Shown: one piece after another, positions 6,819-14,300 of the stretch
Layout: the number at the start of each line of letters is the position of its first letter
How positions within the stretch are numbered: the first letter of the stretch is position 1
Assembly (NCBI GenBank): GCA_937881505.1
Contig: CALGEM010000179.1
Coordinates: 1-18,502 of the forward strand
Direction of reading: 5' to 3'
Source of the DNA: an uncultured euryarchaeote
GTDB lineage: Archaea > Thermoplasmatota > Poseidoniia > Poseidoniales > Poseidoniaceae
Length of the DNA: 18,502 bases
Notes under the pieces: generated by a model
Database searches by the model: none
Told to the model about the DNA's origin: nothing
The model's input: only the letters and a program-made list of their open reading frames with translations
Translations under genes and position numbers: made by a program

Positions 6819-8539
6819 CGAAGCGCCTCGTAAATCCGCTGTGCCAGCGCAGGTCCGATGCCGGGCACGGTCTCAAGTTCAGAAGCCGTGGCGTGCTCAA
6901 TTCCTTTGCGTCCACCGAAGTGGCGAAGCAGCGTTTGGAGTTTCTTCGCACCCAAGCCTTCCACGCCCTCGAGTGGATCAGCGAGTCTGCTTCGACTTCG
7001 GCGTTTGCGGTGGAAGGTGTTGACAAATCGGTGGGCTTCGTCTCGGGCGTGAACCAGCACCCGTCCCGAGCGGTCAAGTACCAACGGTTCCATCCCGTTT
7101 CGGAAGATGGTTTCCTCTCGCTTGGCGAGGGCGGCAAGCGGGAAGCGGTCGGCCCAACCGTGTTCTTCAAGCGCCTGCTGAATGGTGCTGAGGTGGGTTT
7201 CACCCCCGTCGATGAGCAGGAGGTCCGGCCACTCTTCCTGCCGCTTCGCCCAACGAACCACGACTTCCTTCATCATCCGAAGATCGTCGAGGGCTTCACC
7301 CTTGACGACGTATTTTCGATATTCCTTTTTGGCCGGGCGACCGTTGCGCATGACCACGCTTGCACCCACACGCTCGTCGCCTTGCAGTTGAGCCATGTCA
7401 AAACAGACGATGTGGTCGAGTTGCTGCATCCCGAGCGTTTTCGCCCCTTCATCGGCTGCTCGTTGTTCGAGTGAACCGCTGGTTTTGGTCGCCATCCTCT
7501 GAAGCTGAATCTCGGCGTTTTGTCGGGCGAGCGTAGCGAGGTTTTCCAAATCGCCACGTTGCGGCGTGCGGACCTCCACGGAGGAACCTCGGCGTTCGTT
7601 CAGCCAGGATTGTAGCCCGTCAAAGATGGGAATCGGGGAGAGCATCAAGCGAGGCGGGGTTCGGTGCGTGTAATGCTCGGCGATGAACATGGAGACCGTT
7701 TCACCAATATCGCCTCGGTGAGCAGCCGGCCATGCTTCTTGGCCCTGAACGATGCCCTCGTCGGCGTGGAGCACCACGATGGCAGCGAGGTCGCCTTCGC
7801 TGGCGATGCCGATAGCGTCGCAGTCTCGGTAGACCTTGCTTGAGACGATGTGTTGGCCTGTGGTCGCTCGGACCGCACGAATCATGTCGCGATGCTGGGC
7901 CGCCTCCTCGTAGGCCTGTGCCTCGGAAGCCGCATCCATCTGGGTCACCAATTCCTCGAGCAGTGGTGCAGCATCGCCGTTGAGGGTGCGACGTACCGCC
8001 TTGACGCGGTCGTCGTATCCGGTGCCGTCAATGCACGGTCCTGCGCACAAACCGATGTGCATGGAGAGGCATCCCTGAGGAAGCAATTCTTTGCAATCGC
8101 GAATGCCAAACTGACGGCGAAGCAATTGCATCACCTGCTTCGCTGCACCTGCATTGGGGAACGGGCCCCATTGCTCGGCGTTTTTGGGAGGCCTTCTGGT
8201 GTACATGATTCGGGGGAATTCATCGTTTGTCATGGCCAGGTACGGGAAGGATTTGTCGTCCTTCAGCATGGAATTGAATCGCGGCATGTGCTCCCGAATC
8301 AGTTGGCGTTCAAGCACCAAAGCCGCCTGCGGTGTTTGGGTTACAATGCATTCGATGTCGTCGGCTCGGGCAACGAGTTCAGGAATCATGTGGCGGTCGG
8401 GATTGGAAGCAAAATACGACCGAATTCGTTCATTGAGCCGCGTCGCCTTGCCGACATAGAGCACCCTGCCTTGGTTTGTTTTGAACAAATACACGCCCGG
8501 TTCATGCGGAAGGTCAGCCGAAGCCAAGTCCACGGGCAT
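6815..8539 (-). CDS. uvrC: UvrC, excinuclease ABC subunit C
   Basis: A 574-residue dual-incision nuclease of UvrABC nucleotide excision repair, cytoplasmic. N-terminal GIY-YIG domain: G-V-Y at 15-17, Y-V-G at 28-30, Arg38 and Glu77 in the usual catalytic places; it makes the 3' cut. Four cysteines at 149, 157, 165 and 169 match the iron-sulfur cluster ligands of bacterial UvrC. A UVR-type segment for UvrB contact lies near 208-222. The RNase H-like domain that makes the 5' cut carries Asp381, Asp444 (L-L-I-D-G-G) and His503 at family spacing, and a tandem helix-hairpin-helix region spans about 522-572. Unusually, the common C-F-D-I-S-H motif reads C-F-D-M-A-Q. The ATG at 8539 is chosen because M-P-V-D-L leads into the GIY-YIG domain at the normal distance; an in-frame extension to 8632 looks non-coding. 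No uvrA or uvrB is in the window. Probably an old acquisition from bacteria. Confidence 0.96.
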   Translation of the reverse strand: MPVDLASADLPHEPGVYLFKTNQGRVLYVGKATRLNERIRSYFASNPDRHMIPELVARADDIECIVTQTPQAALVLERQLIREHMPRFNSMLKDDKSFPYLAMTNDEFPRIMYTRRPPKNAEQWGPFPNAGAAKQVMQLLRRQFGIRDCKELLPQGCLSMHIGLCAGPCIDGTGYDDRVKAVRRTLNGDAAPLLEELVTQMDAASEAQAYEEAAQHRDMIRAVRATTGQHIVSSKVYRDCDAIGIASEGDLAAIVVLHADEGIVQGQEAWPAAHRGDIGETVSMFIAEHYTHRTPPRLMLSPIPIFDGLQSWLNERRGSSVEVRTPQRGDLENLATLARQNAEIQLQRMATKTSGSLEQRAADEGAKTLGMQQLDHIVCFDMAQLQGDERVGASVVMRNGRPAKKEYRKYVVKGEALDDLRMMKEVVVRWAKRQEEWPDLLLIDGGETHLSTIQQALEEHGWADRFPLAALAKREETIFRNGMEPLVLDRSGRVLVHARDEAHRFVNTFHRKRRSRSRLADPLEGVEGLGAKKLQTLLRHFGGRKGIEHATASELETVPGIGPALAQRIYEALR

Positions 8540-8646
8540 GGTCTTCCCACGCCCGCCCTGACTCAAAAGGGCAACCCTGTGGCGCTGGCTGAACAAAGGT
8601 GGGGATGTTTGATGAAGGAGACGCACGAGCATGTTTTGTCATTCCC
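8540..8646. promoter_or_regulatory. Divergent region uvrC / STAND ATPase
   Basis: These 107 nt contain the promoters of both genes. A weak inverted repeat, GCCCT at 8555-8559 and AGGGC at 8568-8572 with an 8-nt loop, lies 16 nt upstream of the uvrC ATG and could be an operator or chance. GGAG at 8617-8620 precedes an out-of-frame ATG at 8631, not a real start. Confidence 0.35.
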
Positions 8647-10821
8647 ATGTTGAGCCGTTCTCAGGAGAAGTTGCTGCGCTACCTCGGGACCTTTCCCGAT
8701 GCGCTTGCGAAGGCCTGGGATGTGCCTCGGGCGGTGTCTCTGCCGGGTCTTTCCGAGGCCATGGGTGTGGTGCGTTCGGGTCTCAATCAACCGCTGAATG
8801 TGCTCCTCGATGAGGGTTTCATCGTGGTTCGCGTTGCGCATGTCTTGGGCGGTGGCTCTCGCCGCCGACAGGTCTACCATATCACCGAAAAGGGGCGAGG
8901 TTGGCTGTCTGAACACCCACTGGACGACTCACCGCTCGATGTTGATTTGGAATCCAAGGACCGAGGGGATCTCGCCATCGTTGGGCGTCAGAACGAACTC
9001 GGCGCGTTACAGGCGTTGTTGGAAAAAGAAGGTCGACTGGTGCTTACAGGCCTCTCGGGGGTTGGAAAAACCACGCTACTGAAGGCTTGGGTTGCCCAAT
9101 CACCCCAGCCCGTTCGTTGGGCCACGATGGACCAACTGAGCGATGCGCAGACGGTTGTCCAAGCCTGGTTCCCGGACACGGCCCTTCATCCGGTTGACCC
9201 CGAAGCCGTGATTGAGCACATCGACCAGCAGGGAAAACACATCCTTGTTGTTGACGACCTTCACCTGCTTGAACCACGCCACCTCAAGGTGGTTCGTTCT
9301 TTGCTTGAAGGCCTTCACGAGAGAGAGCACAAGGTGGTCCTCGCAGGTCGCCTCCCGCTTCCTGAGGGCTTTGATTGGCCGTTGCTCAAACTTGGCACGC
9401 TCAACCCCAGCGACGCTGCCGCGGTCTTGGGCGACCATCTTGATGAGGACCTTCGCCTTGAGGTTGCGAAAGCGCTTGATGGACACCCGATGGCGCTCAA
9501 TCTCTACCGAGAGGGGGACCAACTTCCTGAAGCCGGTGAAGACATACAGGCCTTTGTTGAACAGACCATGCTCGATGGGTTGGACGATGAAACGCTTGAA
9601 GCGATGGACGGCATGGTGCTGTTTCCCCGACCACTTTCCGCAGAAATGGCACCTGGTTCTTCTTCCATCGGTGCACTGGATGAACGAGCCTTGTTGAGAT
9701 GGACCGAAGATGAAACTTCGCTCGAAATTCAGCACTTGATTCGCAACGTTCGCCGCACCATGCTTGATGAGGATCGTTTGGCGATGCTCCATCGTGCGGC
9801 GGCCGCTCATTGGGCGAATCATGTGGATGAGCCGGCTTACGCAGTGTTGCATCTCTATCATACCATGGCCCTTGATGATGACCGATTCGTTGAGAGCATG
9901 GCCGAGCGATTTGATGGCTTGATGCTCGAGCAGAGCGGAGCCATGGCCGTTCTCTTTGACCGAGCGACTTCGCAGCGGCCCGAACAAGAGAATCTGCATT
10001 ATTGGGCCGGAAGAATCGCCGTCCATCGCCAAGAGTCGGACCGTGCTCGCCGCCATCTCGAGGGTGTCCAATCGTCTTCCTTGCGCAACGAATTGGCCTA
10101 TGAAATCGCCCAAATTGAAGGAGACGAGCAGGAGGCTGAACGCTTGTTGCAGGCACAACTCGAACATGCTTCGGATGTCGAGGGAGTGCGTTGGCTCCTG
10201 CGAGCCGCAGTTCAACGAATCGAGGACCGTGTGTTTGACCAAGCATCGACCTTGGACGACGAAAAGATTCAGTCCATGCTCAATCAGGTGCGCCTGCCCG
10301 AGGACATCACATCCCGAGCGAGCATCACCGTCAGCATGACCCTTATCCAACTCACCGTCGCCTTGTTGGAAGGGGACGAGGCCAGAGTCTCTTCACTGGT
10401 GGAAGGTCTTGAGGCCTTGAGTCATGCCGAAGACCCCATCGTTCTTCATGCCAAATTGAAGGCGAGTCTTGCCTTTGGCAACGGAACAACCGAAGACCAT
10501 CAAGCAGCCTATGAACGGGCTGCAGCCGCACAAACAACAGCCTTTCACACCGCAGTGGTCGGTTTGACTTTTGTCGAATATTTGGTTCGTCAAGGCCACG
10601 CATCAGCCGCTTCCGTTCACGCAACGCTCCCACTACCTTCTGCTTGGCAGGAGGGTGGCTCCCCTGGCCATCGCTATGCGGCCCGTTGGTGGTACCTCAA
10701 AGGCCATCTTGAGCCGGCGACTTCCGCCTCGGCTCTACGAGAGTCGGCCCGATGGTTCCGCCAAGCGGGTTGTACCCACGCTGCCCGTGCTGTTACCCAG
10801 CGATTGCATCGGGTCTTGTGA
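8647..10821 (+). CDS. Winged-helix STAND-type ATPase with helical-repeat C-terminus
   Basis: A 724-residue soluble protein. Residues 1 to about 85 look like a winged helix (helices L-S-R-S-Q-E-K-L-L-R-Y-L and S-G-L-N-Q-P-L-N-V-L-L-D-E-G-F, then a wing with G-G-G-S-R-R-R-Q-V-Y-H-I-T). A STAND NTPase follows: V-G-R-Q-N-E-L from 112, Walker A G-L-S-G-V-G-K-T-T at 135-143, Walker B I-L-V-V-D-D at 199-204, sensor Arg235 in V-L-A-G-R, and the NB-ARC-like G-H-P-M-A-L from 279. From about 400 to the end it is alpha-helical and TPR-like, with many Ala/Glu/Arg helices. The layout fits a signal-gated switch that binds DNA or a partner through the winged helix, as in MalT-like regulators but with the HTH at the N-terminus. 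No nuclease, TIR or protease effector is visible. The ATG at 8647 is used; GTG 8599 or ATG 8605 would add up to 16 residues. Target and ligand unknown. Confidence 0.85.
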   Translation: MLSRSQEKLLRYLGTFPDALAKAWDVPRAVSLPGLSEAMGVVRSGLNQPLNVLLDEGFIVVRVAHVLGGGSRRRQVYHITEKGRGWLSEHPLDDSPLDVDLESKDRGDLAIVGRQNELGALQALLEKEGRLVLTGLSGVGKTTLLKAWVAQSPQPVRWATMDQLSDAQTVVQAWFPDTALHPVDPEAVIEHIDQQGKHILVVDDLHLLEPRHLKVVRSLLEGLHEREHKVVLAGRLPLPEGFDWPLLKLGTLNPSDAAAVLGDHLDEDLRLEVAKALDGHPMALNLYREGDQLPEAGEDIQAFVEQTMLDGLDDETLEAMDGMVLFPRPLSAEMAPGSSSIGALDERALLRWTEDETSLEIQHLIRNVRRTMLDEDRLAMLHRAAAAHWANHVDEPAYAVLHLYHTMALDDDRFVESMAERFDGLMLEQSGAMAVLFDRATSQRPEQENLHYWAGRIAVHRQESDRARRHLEGVQSSSLRNELAYEIAQIEGDEQEAERLLQAQLEHASDVEGVRWLLRAAVQRIEDRVFDQASTLDDEKIQSMLNQVRLPEDITSRASITVSMTLIQLTVALLEGDEARVSSLVEGLEALSHAEDPIVLHAKLKASLAFGNGTTEDHQAAYERAAAAQTTAFHTAVVGLTFVEYLVRQGHASAASVHATLPLPSAWQEGGSPGHRYAARWWYLKGHLEPATSASALRESARWFRQAGCTHAARAVTQRLHRVL

Positions 10822-10823
10822 AC

Positions 10824-11057
10824 TCACAGTTCTGCACCGATGAGCGTTTTTGTTTCCTTGATTCCGGGGAGCTGTCGAATTTCTTCAACGATGCATCGTG
10901 TCAGGGCGTATTCTTCGTCGGCTTGAACACGGGCGATGAGGTCGTACTCACCGAACAACATCCAATGGTCGGTGACCAAATCCACCTTGTTTAGGGCTTG
11001 ACGAACGACGTCTTCTTCTCCGGGAAGGGTGGTCATCAATACAAAACCGATCGCCAT
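10824..11057 (-). CDS. Stand-alone Lrp/AsnC ligand-binding (RAM) domain protein A
   Basis: A 77-residue protein consisting only of the beta-alpha-beta-beta-alpha-beta RAM domain that in Lrp/AsnC regulators binds amino acids and mediates oligomerisation. Seen: F-V-L-M-T-T at the first strand, the family signature L-F-G-E-Y-D-L-I-A-R at 34-43, and the closing G-I-K-E-T-K-T-L-I. There is no helix-turn-helix, so it cannot bind DNA as Lrp does. It may sense an amino acid, or modify a full-length Lrp by mixed oligomers. It follows its paralogue with only 2 nt between stop and ATG, and a GGAGG at 11065-11069 inside the paralogue's last codons is ideally placed, so translation is probably coupled. 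Its stop lies 2 nt from the convergent STAND ATPase stop. Confidence 0.9.
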   Translation of the reverse strand: MAIGFVLMTTLPGEEDVVRQALNKVDLVTDHWMLFGEYDLIARVQADEEYALTRCIVEEIRQLPGIKETKTLIGAEL

Positions 11058-11059
11058 GT

Positions 11060-11293
11060 TCAGGCCTCCACTGCAATCAAGGTCTGCGTTTCCCGAACAC
11101 CCTCGATTTTCCGAAAGGATTGCATCAGCAGTTTGGAAAGTTCTTGCGATGTTGGAGAACTGATGCGCACGAGAAGGTCAAACTCGCCGTAAAGGGCGTG
11201 TACTTCGGCGACGTCGGCGTGTTCGGCCAACGTGAGGTAGACATCGCGCTCGTGGGTTGGTTCGGTTTTGAACAGCACAAACGCTTCGGGCAT
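11060..11293 (-). CDS. Stand-alone Lrp/AsnC ligand-binding (RAM) domain protein B
   Basis: Also 77 residues, and aligns with protein A without any gap at about 25 of 77 identical positions by hand count, sharing F-V-L, the L-x-G-E-x-D-L-x-x-R core and E-T-x-T-L-I near the end. Again only the RAM ligand-binding fold, no DNA-binding helix-turn-helix. The ATG at 11293 (M-P-E-A-F-V-L) is chosen because it gives the full domain and the same length as the paralogue; the frame stays open upstream to 11488, but that part overlaps the divergent surface-protein gene and looks non-coding. First gene of a two-gene operon. The two proteins plausibly form hetero-oligomers; ligand unknown. Confidence 0.88.
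   Translation of the reverse strand: MPEAFVLFKTEPTHERDVYLTLAEHADVAEVHALYGEFDLLVRISSPTSQELSKLLMQSFRKIEGVRETQTLIAVEA
11065..11069 (-). promoter_or_regulatory. Shine-Dalgarno GGAGG embedded in the end of RAM gene B
   Basis: On the minus strand GGAGG, inside the GTG-GAG-GCC-TGA end of gene B, is followed by 7 nt and the ATG of gene A. Placement argues for coupled translation and a fixed ratio of the two proteins. Confidence 0.65.
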
Positions 11294-11390
11294 GGTGTTC
11301 TGGATTGGAAATCGGGTCTTAGGGATTCCTGCCGCTGGAAATTCACACAAGAGGGGACCTTTCAAGAGGGACGGCGTGGCCCTTTGAGGT
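11294..11390. promoter_or_regulatory. Divergent region RAM pair / beta-helix surface protein
   Basis: These 97 nt carry the promoters of both units. I see no firm TATA box; an imperfect inverted repeat built on GGAA and TTCC lies near 11307-11329 and may be chance. GAGGT directly abuts the ATG at 11391, too close to act as a normal ribosome site, so a leaderless mRNA is possible. Confidence 0.35.
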
Positions 11391-14300
11391 ATGGAGCATG
11401 TACCTTCGGGGAGAGGACTCGCTTTGAGCCTCGTGCTTTTGTTCATCATGCCCTTGATGTTGCACCTCGTTCCTGCAGGACCATCCACTGCCGTTGGCGA
11501 GACCGAATCAACCCCTCAATTCACCCAAGGACGGGCGCAGACGACATGGTCGGGGACGCAGACCTTGTCGGGGACGTACACCATCGGTGTGGCAGATGAA
11601 GTCATCATCCAGCCGTGTACGGTGGTGCGGCTTGCCGCCAACGAGCGCCTCGTCGTGGACGGTCGCCTCACGGTGCTCGGCACCCAATCTTGCCCGGTCA
11701 TTTTCGAAGCCTCCGGACTTGGCGACCACGAAGGTATCCAATTCAATGCCTCCTCATCCGGTCGGGGTTCGCTGATTCAAAACTTAACCATCGAGGACGC
11801 CATCTACGGCGTGACCATCTACGGGTCCAACCCCGTCATCGAGAACCTAACCGTGGTCAACCCCGACCGGGTCGCCGTTGACATGTTCAACTCAGCAGCG
11901 CCGCGAATCACGGACCTCTATGTCGACCGTGCTGGCCGAGACCTTGGCTTTCAGGGGGACTGGCGCTACGGTTTGGGCCTCTCCGTTGGCGCAGGCTCAA
12001 CACCCATTGTCAATCGCGCTGTGTTCTCAGATATTTTGACACGAGCCGTCAACATCTGGGGTGGCTCGGGCGGTCTAATTCAAGGCATCACCGTCGACAA
12101 TTGTACGGGCTCTTCATGGGCCATGGTCGCTGGTATTTGGGTTGAGGACAGCCAACCGTTGCTCACCAACATCAGCATCAGCAAATCCGACACCGGTATC
12201 GTGATTCGACACATTGACGATGGGGGTTATACTCACGCCGTCGTACGCCACGCCCACATCAGCGATTCCATGTACAGAGGCGTGTATGTTGACAAGAACA
12301 ACCACACCAACTACACCAATTACGAGACCGCTGATTTCACCAATTTGACCATCACCGGAACGGGTGGTCCGGACGCAAAAACGCCCAATATCGGCTATGC
12401 TGCCCTTGAAGTGAATGCAACCGGGGCGTGGTTTGACGACACGCTCATCGAGGATTCAACCACCGTTGGTGTTCGGCTGTACTTCGTGGATTCCACCACC
12501 ACCTTCCGAAATTTGACGGTTCGCGATTCCGGCGACCCAGGCCAAGGACCTCACGAAGCAGGTGTTGCGATTCGTTCTTCCTTCTTCGCTCCGACCTTTG
12601 AGGGTCTCGAGGTCTCCGGCTCGGTTGGCCCGGGCGTTCACTCCACTTCGGGAGGCGCTATGCAAGGCAGCGATTGGTTCCTCCACAACAACACCAAACA
12701 GGGCATCATCGTCGACCGAGCCACCGTTTCCATCGAGGGCATGCACCTTTCGGACAACGGCTATTCCGGTGCTCATGTCTTGGATGCTCGTCGCATTGAT
12801 TTCTGGAATTTGACCGCGGAAAACAACGGGGCCTCTCCCTCTGCAAACGCTGAGGAACAGGCGGGGTTGTACTACGAAGAATCCAACGACATCGAATCTT
12901 CGTCCGGTGATGTGCGCTGCTGGTCGTGCACCGTATCCGGCTCAACAGGCCACGGTATTTTGGCCGTCAATTCGGTGGACCTTTGGCTTGAAAACGTACA
13001 TTTGGCGGACAATGCGCTGAACCTTCCTGCCCTTGAGGTTGACAATGGTGAAACCATGCCCGCTGGCGCCAGCGGTCGCATCCACATCACGAATCTTCAC
13101 GTTGAGGCGGAAAGCCCGAGTCAACCCGCTGTCAAACTACACCGTGCAGCCGTCCATGTGGACGGCCTCACGATGGTGGGCAATCACACCGGCTTGGACT
13201 GGCGGGGCGATAACAACGGCCAACTTGCTTCCTACCTCAACAACACCGTCTTTTCGGGAACCGACTGTGCGGTGTTTGACGGCCACACGTTGCTTGCAGG
13301 CCACAGCAACCGAATCTCCACCGACTGCACGGGAGATATCACCTTCACGAACAGCCAAGTCAACTGGTCGGGGTTGACCGACGACCGAGGGACGTCGGGA
13401 AGTCCAACCGTGTTGGACCTTGACGCCACCTCAACGCTGCACTTGCATCAGCCGGTGGACGTCGCCTACGCCTCAGCTGTGCTCGCCTCCGGTGCTCACC
13501 TGGACATCGCTTGGGACTTGACGGTCTGGGTGGTGAACAACTACTCCAACGGTATCCCCGGAGCCACCGTGAACGTGACCTTTGACGCATATGAGCCGGC
13601 CTTCACGCTTCCCGCCAGCGAGATCGGGCAGTTGTTCTTGCCCGATTTCATCGGTCAGCGATGGACGTCCACGGGCGGTAGTTCGTACAACGTTGCAAAC
13701 ATTGATTGTGGCTACTTCGGAGTTTCAAACTCGACCTCCACGACCTTTGACCAGGACCGCGTCGTCTACTGCCTCCTGCCGCTGGCGAACCAAGCGCCGT
13801 TCATTCACTGGTCAACTCCAGAGGACGGGGCAGTCTTCCCGTCAGGGGCTGAGGTCTTCTTCAACGCCAGCGATTCATGGGACCTCGACAACGACAGCAT
13901 GGAATTCAAATGGCGAAGTTCGCTTGACGACGACATCGTTGCAGGATGTGCTGGTGTCTTCCACGGCAACGATCACCCAGCGGGCGGGGCTCCGTTCCTC
14001 GCCAACGGCGACCCCTTTACACAGGTGCCACCGTACTGCCAACTCTCGGACGGCATTCACGAAATCACACTGCAGGTCTGCGATATCGGCCATTGCGTAG
14101 CAGAAACTCGGACGATTGAACTGGTCAATTTTGCACCGGTGCTGGCGGTTGATTTCGAACCCGCCCTCAACCCGTGGAGCGAGCTCATCATGCCGCAAAC
14201 GGGCACGCTGGTCGTCAACACCACGGGCACGTATGACCCTGAGGGAGATGATTTCGCATGCGTCATTGATTTCAATGGCGAGGGTGCAGGTTGGGGTAAC

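Noticed and set aside
8555..8572. Hairpin GCCCT/AGGGC considered as a terminator
   Set aside because: It lies upstream of both divergent genes rather than after a gene, has only five pairs and no T-run.
8540..8632. N-terminal extension of UvrC by 31 residues
   Set aside because: The extra residues lack UvrC similarity; M-P-V-D-L at 8539 gives the normal distance to the GIY-YIG motif.
7850..8653. A 267-codon open frame antisense to uvrC
   Set aside because: It overlaps the conserved GIY-YIG and cysteine regions of UvrC and its own translation shows no family features.
9100..10350. A 416-codon open frame antisense to the STAND ATPase gene
   Set aside because: No recognisable motif, odd composition with many His/Arg, and full overlap with a gene carrying clear STAND motifs; long antisense frames arise easily at this GC content.
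11294..11488. N-terminal extension of RAM protein B by 65 residues, possibly a helix-turn-helix
   Set aside because: The translated extension is Pro/Arg-rich without helix-turn-helix pattern and overlaps the start of the divergent surface-protein gene, whose signal peptide is clear.
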